DNA of 9,914 bases, taken from an uncultured Rubrobacteraceae bacterium. GTDB taxonomy: Bacteria > Actinomycetota > Rubrobacteria > Rubrobacterales > Rubrobacteraceae. Of the stretch, positions 1-8,252 are shown one piece after another. The translations under genes were made by a program, and so were the position numbers. Location of the stretch: assembly GCA_902805985.1 (NCBI GenBank), contig CADCUW010000606.1:1-9914 (forward strand), read 5' to 3'. Each line of letters begins with the position of its first letter. Position 1 is the first letter of the stretch. The notes under the pieces are model-generated. The model worked only from the letters and a program-made list of their open reading frames with translations. It was not told the DNA's origin and made no database searches.

Positions 1-673
1 CGTAGGCCTCCTCCATCCCGCCGAGGTCCCTCCGGAAGCGGTCCTTGTCCAGCCGCTCGCCGGTCTCCTTGTCCCAGAAGCGGCAGGTGTCCGGGGAGAT
101 CTCGTCGGCCAGCATGAGCCGGCCGCCCGCGTCGCGGCCGACCTCTATCTTGAAGTCGACGAGCGTGACACCCCTCTCGTCGAAGAAGGGAGCCAGGGCG
201 CCGTTTACCTTGAGGCCGAGCTCCTCGCAGAACTCGAGGTCCTCGTCGCCCACGCCAAGCTCGCGGAAGTGGTGCCAGTTGAGCAGCGGGTCACCGAGGC
301 GGTCGTTCTTGTAGCAGAGCTCGACTATCGGGGCCTTTAGCCTGCGGCCTTCCTCGAAGCCGAGCAGGCGCGAGAGGGAGCCGGCCGCCACGTTGCGGAC
401 GACGACCTCGACGGGGAGCATCTCCAGTCTTTTGGTCTTGAGGGTCGTCTCGTCTACCTGCTCTATGAAGTGGCTCGGGACACCGTTCTCTTCGAGAAAG
501 GCGAACATGGCCGCGCTCATGGTGGCGTTGGTCCGCCCCTTGTCCCTCCAGGAGCCGCGTTTCTGGGCGTTGTACGCCGTGGCGTCGTCCTTGTAGCGGT
601 GCAGCAGAACGGCGGCGTCGTCGGTGGCGAAGACCCTCTTGGCCTTGCCCTCGTAGAGAAGGGTCTCAGGCAT
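1..673 (-). CDS. purC: Phosphoribosylaminoimidazole-succinocarboxamide synthase (SAICAR synthetase), C-terminus cut by window edge
   Basis: PurC joins CAIR and aspartate in an ATP-dependent reaction to give SAICAR, in the cytosolic de novo purine pathway. The visible 224 residues start MPETLLYEGKAKRVF, the usual N-terminal strand pair of the family. Both family signatures are present: MLPVEVVVRNVAAGS at residues 85-99 and LVDFKIEVG at 171-179 (Phe is more usual than the last Val). These are followed by DEISPDTCRFWD at 190-201. Family members are about 235-240 residues, so only a short C-terminal piece is missing to the left. The ATG start lies inside the end of purB (8-nt overlap), with a strong GGGAGG Shine-Dalgarno 7 nt upstream. 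It is the last visible gene of the operon and the only one with an ATG start. Identification is secure. Confidence 0.96.
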   Translation of the reverse strand, partial: MPETLLYEGKAKRVFATDDAAVLLHRYKDDATAYNAQKRGSWRDKGRTNATMSAAMFAFLEENGVPSHFIEQVDETTLKTKRLEMLPVEVVVRNVAAGSLSRLLGFEEGRRLKAPIVELCYKNDRLGDPLLNWHHFRELGVGDEDLEFCEELGLKVNGALAPFFDERGVTLVDFKIEVGRDAGGRLMLADEISPDTCRFWDKETGERLDKDRFRRDLGGMEEAY

Positions 674-1979
674 CTTCGAGCCTCCCCTTGAGTTTCTCCA
701 CCCTCTCGAAGACGACGTGGGCGTTGCGGAGCGCGTGGGACGGGTCGAAGAGTTCGTCCAGCTTGCCATCCAGGTGCTCGCGCACCTCTTCCCTCTCTTC
801 GAGAAGCTCGCGGAAGCCGCCCTCGCCCTCCCAGGCCTGCATGGCCGCACCCTGCACGACGGCGTAGGCGTCGTCGCGGGAGAGGCCGGCCTCGACGAGG
901 GCGAGCAGGACGCGCCCGGAGAAGACGATGCCGCCGCCGATGTTGAGGTTCTCCTTCATCCTGTCCCTATGGACCTGGAGGCCACCGAGGACGCGCCGGG
1001 TGGTGCGGAGCATGTAGAAGGCGAGGATGGTGGCGTCCGGCAGCACGACGCGCTCGGCGGAGGAGTGGCTTATGTCGCGCTCCTGCCAGAGAGCGTTGTT
1101 CTCGAAGCCCACCTGCGCGTAGCCGCGCATCAGGCGCGCCATGCCGCAGAGGCGCTCACAGAGGATGGGGTTCCTCTTGTGGGGCATCGCCGATGAGCCC
1201 TTCTGGCCGCGTCCGAAGGGCTCCGACAGCTCCCGGATCTCCGTCCGCTGCGCCCCCCTGACCTCTAGCGCGATCTTCTCCATCGTCGAGGCGAGGATCG
1301 CGAGCGCCGACAACACCTCGGCGTGCCGGTCCCGCTGGACCACTTGCGTCGAAGCAGGAGAAGACGAGATGCCGAGGCCCTCGCACGTAAGCGCCTCCAC
1401 CTTCGGGTCCACGTTGCCGTAGACGCCGACGGCGCCGGAGATCTTACCGACGGAGGCCACCTCCTCCGCCCGCGAGAGCCGCCCCAGGTTCCGCTCCATC
1501 TCGAAGGCCCACACCGCCAGCTTGTGCCCGAGCACCATCGGCTCCGCGTGGACCCCGTGCGTCCGCCCGACCATGACCGTGTTCCGGTGCTCCAGCGCCA
1601 TCTCCGCCAAGAGCAGCGCCAGGCTCCCGGCCTCGCCCCGGATAAGACCCAGCGCATCCCGCAGTTGCAGGGCTCCCGCCGTATCGAGCACGTCCGAGCT
1701 CGTCAGGCCGAAGTGAAAGTGGCGGGCGACGTCGCCCGCGTTCTCGGCCACGTTCGTCACGAAGGCTATGACGTCGTGATTCGTCTCCGCCTCGATCTCG
1801 TGGATGCGCTCCACCGAGAAATCTGCCTTCCCGGCAAGCTCTTCGACCTCGTAGGACGGGATCTCACCAAGCTCGGCCCTCGCCCGGCAAACAGCCAACT
1901 CGACTTTCAGCCACGCGCGGTACTTCGCCTCTTCCGTCCAGACGTTGCCGATCTCCGGCAGGGTGTAGCGTTCGATCAC
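666..1979 (-). CDS. purB: Adenylosuccinate lyase
   Basis: PurB eliminates fumarate twice in purine synthesis: SAICAR to AICAR, and adenylosuccinate to AMP. The 437-residue length fits the shorter Bacillus-type enzymes. Fumarase/aspartase-superfamily landmarks are in order: TNHDV with His68, GLTSSDVLDTA at 91-101, GRTHGVHAEPM with His141, and the flexible signature loop SSAMPHKRNP at 262-271. As recalled, His68 and His141 match the numbering of the catalytic histidines of the B. subtilis enzyme. The start is GTG, with GGAG 7 nt upstream. That GTG forms a GTGA overlap with the stop of the membrane gene before it, so translation is probably coupled. The stop overlaps the purC start by 8 nt. All key residues appear intact. 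Confidence 0.97.
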   Translation of the reverse strand: MIERYTLPEIGNVWTEEAKYRAWLKVELAVCRARAELGEIPSYEVEELAGKADFSVERIHEIEAETNHDVIAFVTNVAENAGDVARHFHFGLTSSDVLDTAGALQLRDALGLIRGEAGSLALLLAEMALEHRNTVMVGRTHGVHAEPMVLGHKLAVWAFEMERNLGRLSRAEEVASVGKISGAVGVYGNVDPKVEALTCEGLGISSSPASTQVVQRDRHAEVLSALAILASTMEKIALEVRGAQRTEIRELSEPFGRGQKGSSAMPHKRNPILCERLCGMARLMRGYAQVGFENNALWQERDISHSSAERVVLPDATILAFYMLRTTRRVLGGLQVHRDRMKENLNIGGGIVFSGRVLLALVEAGLSRDDAYAVVQGAAMQAWEGEGGFRELLEEREEVREHLDGKLDELFDPSHALRNAHVVFERVEKLKGRLEDA

Positions 1980-2482
1980 GTGATGTCTCCAGAACTCGTC
2001 TGAAAATACCTCTGTCGCTGCCGCCAGAGGACCAAAATGTCGATGATAATTGCGTAGCCAACGGCGAAGAAAGCGGCTACCACCAGACCGTAACCTAAGG
2101 ACACTCCGTGGGCGGCCAGGTTCTCATATGTGACGAGCAACAAGACCGCCAGGGTCCCGAGGATCACGTACCGCGCGGTGCAATGCCGCAGGTGGTCGCC
2201 GATGGAAGGCTCACCTAGCAGTTCTAACCGCACGAGCGCCAACGCGAGCAACCCAAACACCAGACCACCGATAACCAGGGTCGCCACCGCGCCGATGACG
2301 TCACCGTTGAAGTGAAGGGTGATGAATTCGAGGGTTTCTCCGTTCCGATCGTAGAACCCGATGGTGCTCTCGACAACGGAGATCACGACTATGTCTGCGA
2401 TCACTACCAGCACAAGACCCGCAGCATAGATGAACGGTGCCACGACCCTTACGGTGCCGCGCAACGTCGTCGGCAAACTCAA
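1976..2482 (-). CDS. Unrecognised four-helix integral membrane protein inside the purine operon
   Basis: I do not recognise this 168-residue protein. It shows four hydrophobic segments, at about residues 12-36, 60-87, 103-121 and 126-152, so it is probably a polytopic inner-membrane protein. The loop between helices 1 and 2 (about 37-59, with FYDRNGETLEF) is polar, and the C-terminus (LWRQRQRYF...) is basic. There is no signal for a transporter or enzyme family. The start is TTG, 2 nt after the purE stop, with GGAGG 7 nt upstream. Its stop overlaps the purB GTG by 4 nt, so it is wired into the operon. Its codons include many TTG, CTT, GTA, GCA and GGT, giving a visibly lower GC third position than the flanking pur genes and suggesting later insertion. 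The layout resembles UPF0114/YqhA-type proteins only in general, and I could not confirm a match. Confidence 0.8.
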   Translation of the reverse strand: MSLPTTLRGTVRVVAPFIYAAGLVLVVIADIVVISVVESTIGFYDRNGETLEFITLHFNGDVIGAVATLVIGGLVFGLLALALVRLELLGEPSIGDHLRHCTARYVILGTLAVLLLVTYENLAAHGVSLGYGLVVAAFFAVGYAIIIDILVLWRQRQRYFQTSSGDIT

Positions 2483-2484
2483 GC

Positions 2485-2916
2485 CTATCCCTCCAGCCTC
2501 TCCGCCAGCTCGGAATCCGACAGCGCCAGTATCTGCGCGGCGAGCACGGCGGCGTTTGCGGCGCCGTTTACCGCGACGGTCGCCACCGGGGTGCCTTCGG
2601 GCATCTGGACGGTCGCGAGCAGGGCGTCGAAGCCGCCGAGCGTTCCGGAGGCTATCGGGATACCGATGACGGGGAGGTTCGTGCGCGACGCGACGACGCC
2701 CGCGAGGTGCGCGGACATGCCGGCGGCGCAGATGATGACCTTGAGGCCGCGCTCACGGGCGGTGCCGGCGTACTCGGAGACGGACTCGGGGGTTGCGTGG
2801 AGGTCCCTGACCTCCACCTCGTGCTCGATGCCGTACTCTTCCAGGCGGGTAGTGCATTGCTCAAGGATGGGGAGGTCGGCGTCGCCGCCGACGAGGATGC
2901 CCACGCGCGGGCTCAC
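2485..2916 (-). CDS. purE: PurE-family AIR carboxylase / N5-CAIR mutase, with divergent active site
   Basis: The fold and position identify PurE, which makes CAIR from N5-CAIR (class I) or from AIR and CO2 (class II). The protein has 143 residues. Family landmarks are the N-terminal loop GILVGGDADLP (6-16), the catalytic-His loop DLHATPE (38-44, His40), the glycine loop AAGMSAHLAG (64-73), PVIGIPIASG (82-91) and QMPEGTPVATVAVNGAANAA (104-123). Overall it is class I-like. Aligned by hand to recalled E. coli PurE with a constant offset of five, the catalytic His45 and Asp19 are kept. Ser16 becomes Gly, Ser18 becomes Ala, Ser43 becomes Asp and Arg46 becomes Ala; several of these normally contact the substrate phosphate and ribose. 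The start GTG overlaps the purD stop by 4 nt, with GGAGG 4 nt upstream. No purK is visible. LarB is a related fold, but it is longer and lacks the QMP motif. Confidence 0.85.
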   Translation of the reverse strand: MSPRVGILVGGDADLPILEQCTTRLEEYGIEHEVEVRDLHATPESVSEYAGTARERGLKVIICAAGMSAHLAGVVASRTNLPVIGIPIASGTLGGFDALLATVQMPEGTPVATVAVNGAANAAVLAAQILALSDSELAERLEG

Positions 2917-4187
2917 AGGTCCTCCAGCTCTATCGCTTCGAGGGCTATGTCGGTGCGGTACTGCATGCCCTCGAAGTGGATCTGCTCGACCGCCGCATAG
3001 GCCCGCGCCCGCGCCTCGATGATAGAAGGACCGGTGCCCACGACGTTCAGGACCCGCCCTCCGGCGGTGTGGAACATCCCGTCTTCTTCCCCGGTCGCGG
3101 CGTGGTAGACGTAGACGCCGGCCGGGATGTTGTCGAGGCCCGAGATCTCATCCCCCGAATGGGATGAATCCGGGTACCCCTCCGAGGCGAGCACGACGCA
3201 GACGGTCTTGTCCGCCGACCAGACGACCTCGCGGCCGGCCAGGTCCTCCTCTCCGGCGGCGATCATGATCTCCAGCAAATCTGAACCGAGGCGCGGCAAA
3301 ATCACCTGGGTCTCCGGGTCGCCGAAGCGGCAGTTGAACTCTAAAGCTTTCGGCCCGGTCTCGGTGACCATGACGCCGGCGTAGAGGAGCCCTGTGTAGG
3401 GCGCCCCGATAAGGGCGAGGTGGTGGATGGTGGGGCGGATGATGTCTTCCAGGATGGCCGCGTAGGTTGCCGGCTCCATCCACATGATCGGGGAGTAGGC
3501 GCCCATCCCCCCGGTGTTCGGTCCCTCGTCCTCATCAAACGCCCGCTTGTAGTCCTGGGCCGGCAGGAACGGCAGGATGTCGTGGCCGTCCGTGACGACG
3601 AAGATGGAGGCCTCGCGCCCTTCGAGGCACTCCTCTATGACGATCCGCTCCCCGGCGGCCCCGAACTTGCCGGCGAACGAGGCCCTCACGGCCTCCTCGG
3701 CCTCATCGCGGTTGCGGGCTATCGTTACGCCCTTGCCGGCGGCGGTCCCGTCGGCCTTCACGACGACCGGGTAGTCGCGGCGGGTGGCGAGGTAGGCCAG
3801 CGCCGCCGCCTCGCGGTCGAAGGCCTCGAAGTCCGCCGACGGAATGCCCGCCTGGCGCATCAGCTCCTTGGCGAAGACCTTGGAGCCCTCGATGCGGGCC
3901 GCGGCGCGGGAGGGGCCGAAGATCTTGAGTCCCGCCTCCCAGAAGGCCTCGCTGATACCCCCGATAAGCGGCGACTCCGGCCCGACGACGGTCAGGTCTA
4001 TCTCGTTCTCTCTCGCGAAGTCGCGCAGGGCGACGAGGTCGTCAACGGGGATATCCGCTACTTGCGCTATGCGCGAGATACCGGGGTTGCCTGGGGCTGC
4101 GAACATCTCGGGGGCGAGGGGGCTCGCGGCCAGGGCCTCAACCAGGGCGTGCTCCCGCCCCCCGCTGCCTACGACCATCACCCGCAC
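2913..4187 (-). CDS. purD: Phosphoribosylamine-glycine ligase (GAR synthetase)
   Basis: PurD is an ATP-grasp enzyme that couples phosphoribosylamine to glycine, the second de novo purine step. The protein has 424 residues, normal for the monofunctional bacterial enzyme. The N-terminal Rossmann-like domain begins MRVMVVGSGGREHAL. The ATP-grasp region has VVKADGTAAGKGV (142-154; Leu is more usual than the Thr), EECLEG (185-190) and the GAR synthetase signature PNTGGMGAYSP (223-233). Metal- and substrate-binding residues lie in EFNCRFGDPETQ (283-294). The C-terminal domain is complete. The start is GTG, 4 nt after the purA stop and with only a weak ribosome-binding site, so coupling to purA is likely. 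An in-frame ATG three codons later would also work, but the MRVMVVG form matches the family better. The stop overlaps the purE start by 4 nt. Confidence 0.97.
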   Translation of the reverse strand: MRVMVVGSGGREHALVEALAASPLAPEMFAAPGNPGISRIAQVADIPVDDLVALRDFARENEIDLTVVGPESPLIGGISEAFWEAGLKIFGPSRAAARIEGSKVFAKELMRQAGIPSADFEAFDREAAALAYLATRRDYPVVVKADGTAAGKGVTIARNRDEAEEAVRASFAGKFGAAGERIVIEECLEGREASIFVVTDGHDILPFLPAQDYKRAFDEDEGPNTGGMGAYSPIMWMEPATYAAILEDIIRPTIHHLALIGAPYTGLLYAGVMVTETGPKALEFNCRFGDPETQVILPRLGSDLLEIMIAAGEEDLAGREVVWSADKTVCVVLASEGYPDSSHSGDEISGLDNIPAGVYVYHAATGEEDGMFHTAGGRVLNVVGTGPSIIEARARAYAAVEQIHFEGMQYRTDIALEAIELEDL

Positions 4188-4191
4188 GGCG

Positions 4192-5636
<1,445 letters not shown>

Positions 5637-5704
5637 CGTACCGCGGAAAGGCCTTGGGGTCCCGGGCTCTGAGGCAATAGTCCCTCGCCCTGGCCCCGAT
5701 ACCC

Positions 5705-5747
5705 TAGAACCTCAAAACCTCGAACCCCGCGCCTCGAACCTCTAAGC
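5705..5747. repeat. Degenerate short tandem repeat of TCGAACC-like heptads
   Basis: Immediately after the stop of the solute-binding protein gene lie successive 7-8 nt units: TAGAACC, TCAAAACC, TCGAACC, CCGCGCC, TCGAACC and TCTAAGCC. TCGAACC occurs twice, 14 nt apart. The last unit overlaps the stop codon. No function can be read from the sequence. It may be replication-slippage sequence. Confidence 0.45.
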
Positions 5748-7076
5748 CTGATCCGCTATGTCCTGCAATCCCCTCTGGAGGGTGGCAAGCGCCTCGTCCA
5801 CGGAGACTTCGCCCTTGAGGGCGGCGTTGAACTCCTCGGCCATCTCCAGCGACATGTCCGAGTAGACCGGCGAGACGGGACGCGGACGGGTGTTCTGAAG
5901 AGCTTCCTGGCCCAGCCTGGCGACCGGCAGCTTGTTCAGGACCTCGTCGTCCTCGTAGAGGCTCTTGAGGGTGGGCAGGCGGGCGCTCTCTATCGCGAAC
6001 GTCTGCTGCTGCTCGGGGGCTGACATGAACTCGATGAAGGCCCAGATCTCCTCGATCTTGTCCTCCGCTGTGGCGTTGACCATGAAGTTCCAGCCGCCGA
6101 GGCCGCTGAAGCTCGTGTCCCCCTCCCCCGCCACCGGTAACGCCCCGATGTCGACCTGACCCGGCTTTACCCTGGAGGTCTCGGGGTCGGAGAGCAGGGC
6201 GTGGACGAACGGCCAGTTGCGCATAAAGACCACGTCGCCGTTGGTGAAGCTCGCCTGCGACTCCTGCGTGGTGTAGTCGCCCGAGGCCTGCGGCGCCACG
6301 CCGTCGGTGATGAGGCTCCGCCGGAGGGCCAGGCCCTCGGCCGACTCGGGGCTGTCTATGATGACCCTGTCCCCGTCGAGGACGTCGCCCCCGGCGTTCC
6401 AGATGTGCTCCAGGGCGTCCACCACGCCGCCCTCGTCCTGCGCCCCCTGAAAGACGAAGCCGAACTTCGTCCCGCTGTCAGCCCGGACCTTCTCGGACAT
6501 GCTCTTCATCTCGTCCCACGTCTTCGGCGGTTCGGAGAAGCCGGACTTTTCGAGCAGGTCCGTGCGGTAGTAGAACATCCCGGCGTCCGTGAACCAGGGG
6601 ACGCCGTAGGTCTTGCCCTCGTACTGGACAGCCTGGATCGGGCCTTCGAGGTACTCCCGCTGCATCTCTCCGGTAAAGCGGTCCGAGAGGTCCAGGATGT
6701 AGCCGTTGGCGGCGAACTGGGCCGGCCAGACGACGTCGCCCCCGATCACGTCCATCGTGCTTCTTCCGGACTGGAGCTCTGCCTGCATCTGCTCGAAGAA
6801 CTCGGCGCTTGAGGCCGGCATCTGGCGCCACTTGACCTGGATCTCACCCCTGTTCTCCCGGTTGAAGCGGTCGAGCAAGGTCTGGAGCCCGCCCGCCTCG
6901 TCGGGTATGAACCCGAGCGTGATCTCGACCGCCCCGCCGGAGCTCTCCTCGCCCCCGCCGCAACCGGCCGCGAAACCGCCCCCGAGCACCGCCGCCCCGG
7001 CGAGCCCGCCCATCTTTAGAAAGCCGCGGCGGCTTACGCCCCGGCCCCCCATTCGCCGCGTCCCCTCTCCGTCCAT
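5742..7076 (-). CDS. Tat-exported ABC transporter solute-binding lipoprotein (family 1, sugar type)
   Basis: This is an extracellular sugar-type binding protein of 444 residues that would capture a solute and deliver it to an ABC importer. The N-terminus has a twin-arginine motif SRRGFLK (15-21), a hydrophobic stretch and a lipobox FAAGC with Cys39, so it is probably exported folded by Tat and lipid-anchored. After a Gly/Ser/Glu linker comes the two-lobed fold. YGVPWFTDAGMFYYRTDLL and PPKTWDEM are typical of the maltose/trehalose-binding group. The start ATG at 7076 has AAGGAG 8 nt upstream. Earlier GTG codons at 7079 and 7085 are in frame, but the one at 7085 directly abuts the Shine-Dalgarno. 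No permease or ATPase flanks the gene. The substrate cannot be deduced from the sequence. Confidence 0.92.
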   Translation of the reverse strand: MDGEGTRRMGGRGVSRRGFLKMGGLAGAAVLGGGFAAGCGGGEESSGGAVEITLGFIPDEAGGLQTLLDRFNRENRGEIQVKWRQMPASSAEFFEQMQAELQSGRSTMDVIGGDVVWPAQFAANGYILDLSDRFTGEMQREYLEGPIQAVQYEGKTYGVPWFTDAGMFYYRTDLLEKSGFSEPPKTWDEMKSMSEKVRADSGTKFGFVFQGAQDEGGVVDALEHIWNAGGDVLDGDRVIIDSPESAEGLALRRSLITDGVAPQASGDYTTQESQASFTNGDVVFMRNWPFVHALLSDPETSRVKPGQVDIGALPVAGEGDTSFSGLGGWNFMVNATAEDKIEEIWAFIEFMSAPEQQQTFAIESARLPTLKSLYEDDEVLNKLPVARLGQEALQNTRPRPVSPVYSDMSLEMAEEFNAALKGEVSVDEALATLQRGLQDIADQA

Positions 7077-7188
7077 CACGCGCACTCCTTCTTCTCCGTC
7101 GCCGCAGGATACCCCCGAACGGAGGTCTCATCGGCGATCTCCCGGAAGCGGGCCGACGACGGTCGCCGCCCCACCCTTCCTGCTGGCG

Positions 7189-7219
7189 GTTATACCCCCG
7201 CCGAGTTCCGGCTACTCAA
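7189..7219 (-). promoter_or_regulatory. Candidate promoter for the solute-binding protein gene
   Basis: On the minus strand, TTGAGT at 7219-7214 (4 of 6) and TATAAC at 7194-7189 (5 of 6) are 19 nt apart, slightly long. The -35 overlaps the end of the upstream gene. A start near 7182 would give a leader of about 105 nt. The 9-mer CGGGGGTAT (minus strand) covers part of this -10 and recurs at 7117-7109. Confidence 0.35.
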
Positions 7220-7970
7220 AGAGGACGACGGGCTCTCGGTAGTAGCGCACGCGGTTCTCGGCCCAACGCTTCGAGACGAACCTGCGCAACTCGACGTTGC
7301 GGTGGCGGGGTTCGCCGTCCATCATCTTGCTCAAAGGATAGCGGACGCCGAGGACACGCTCGCGCACCCGGAAGCGGGTGACGCCCGCCGGCAGCACGGC
7401 GCCGGAGCCCACGATCTCGACGAGATCCTCCGGGGCGAAGGGACGGTAACGGATCAGGACCTCCCCGCCGGAGAGACGCACCGCCCCGTCCGGCTCCACG
7501 CGCCTTACCGCAGCCTCCCCGGGGTAGCGGGCCTGCAACGCCCACATGGCCCGGGACCGGGCCAGCGAACCGGCCTCCCGTGACCGGACGGAGACGGTCT
7601 CGCCCCCGGACGTCTCGATCTCGGCGACGGCCTCGCCGCTCTCCCCACCGACCACCAGCCCGTTGGCATCATCCGGGTAGAGGGGACCCATGCCCCCGAC
7701 GAGGTGGCCCCAGCCCTCGGCCCGCTCCGGCGGCTCCACGACCTGCACGAGGACGAAGCGGGCGCCGATCTCGTCCATCGCACGAACCCTGTGGGCGCCG
7801 TCGAGGACCAGGAAGCGGTCCCCGTAGGATGAGGCCACGACGGGGTTGCGCTGTTCATCCTCGGCCAGGATACGCCCCTTCAGGCGGGCGAGGCGGGCCT
7901 CGTCGTGGGCCTCGTGCAGGAGGAGGCAGCCCGGTTCCACGAGGCGGAGGTCTTTGAGGGAGGAGATCAC
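7212..7970 (-). CDS. ParB/sulfiredoxin-fold protein resembling the free-serine kinase SbnI/SerK
   Basis: This 252-residue protein has a ParB/Srx-fold N-terminal domain. Glu20 in LLLHEAHDEARL and the loop LDGAHRVRA (56-64; Asp57, His60, Arg61) are in the positions expected for this fold's nucleotide and phosphate site. It resembles, from memory and along its whole length, Staphylococcus SbnI (about 254 residues). That includes an LHE motif near residue 20, an IDGVHR-type loop near residue 58 and a near-identical PAGVTRF motif in the C-terminal half (here about 192-198). SbnI and archaeal SerK phosphorylate free L-serine to O-phospho-L-serine, which feeds siderophore or cysteine synthesis. No partner gene for either is in the window. 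The GTG start has only a weak ribosome-binding site. A different ParB-like role, such as DNA binding, remains possible. The fold is confident and the kinase function is an inference. Confidence 0.75.
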   Translation of the reverse strand: MISSLKDLRLVEPGCLLLHEAHDEARLARLKGRILAEDEQRNPVVASSYGDRFLVLDGAHRVRAMDEIGARFVLVQVVEPPERAEGWGHLVGGMGPLYPDDANGLVVGGESGEAVAEIETSGGETVSVRSREAGSLARSRAMWALQARYPGEAAVRRVEPDGAVRLSGGEVLIRYRPFAPEDLVEIVGSGAVLPAGVTRFRVRERVLGVRYPLSKMMDGEPRHRNVELRRFVSKRWAENRVRYYREPVVLFE

Positions 7971-7998
7971 GGAGAAGTGCTGGGCCCTCGGACCCCTT

Positions 7999-8118
7999 CT
8001 AGGCGTCTCCCCCGCGGCGGCCCCAGAGAAAGTCCAGGATGAGGAAGCTGCCGAAAAAGAACGCCGCGATCACGGCCATGAACCCAACGACGCCGAGCAG
8101 CAGATAGATAGTGTCCAA
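7999..8118 (-). CDS. Possible 39-residue single-helix membrane microprotein
   Basis: The frame encodes MDTIYLLLGVVGFMAVIAAF followed by FFGSFLILDFLWGRRGGDA: one strongly hydrophobic segment (about 4-31) and a positively charged tail, as in small membrane proteins. The start proposed is TTG at 8118, with a GGAGAGG about 11 nt upstream, a slightly long spacing. The open frame continues upstream into the tRNA gene, which cannot be coding. It lies between tRNA-Pro and the SbnI-like gene, 28 nt from the latter, with no terminator visible, so co-transcription is plausible. I do not recognise a family. Confidence is limited by its short length and the non-ATG start. Confidence 0.42.
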   Translation of the reverse strand: MDTIYLLLGVVGFMAVIAAFFFGSFLILDFLWGRRGGDA

Positions 8119-8156
8119 AACGTATAGGGCCTCTCCGTGAGCGGTTCTTGAGAAAG

Positions 8157-8230
8157 TCGGGACGGCCGGATTCGAACCGGCGACCACTCGGCCCCCAGCC
8201 GAGTGCGCTACCAGACTGCGCCACGTCCCG
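8157..8230 (-). tRNA. tRNA-Pro (anticodon GGG)
   Basis: A full cloverleaf folds on the minus strand. The acceptor arm is CGGGACG paired with CGTCCCG, plus discriminator A at 8157. The D arm is GCGC/GCGC. The anticodon stem CTCGG/CCGAG encloses the loop CTGGGGG, with T33 and anticodon GGG, which reads the proline codon CCC. The T arm is GCCGG/CCGGC with loop TTCGAAT. It is 74 nt long. The 3' CCA is not encoded and must be added enzymatically. It is preceded by a recognisable promoter and has no T-tract terminator directly after it. Confidence 0.97.
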
Positions 8231-8252
8231 ACGCGCGCCTTCGCAAGGCCGA

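Noticed and set aside
717..1196. Plus-strand frames opposite the pur genes
   Set aside because: They are antisense shadows of strongly identified genes, typical of GC-rich DNA.
5644..5700. Terminator hairpin between the binding-protein gene and purA
   Set aside because: GGGG and CCCC arms can pair, but the inner positions mismatch and no T-tract follows in the direction of transcription.
7077..7085. GTG starts at 7085 and 7079 for the binding protein
   Set aside because: The GTG at 7085 directly abuts the AAGGAG Shine-Dalgarno. The ATG at 7076 has the best spacing, though GTG at 7079 cannot be fully excluded.
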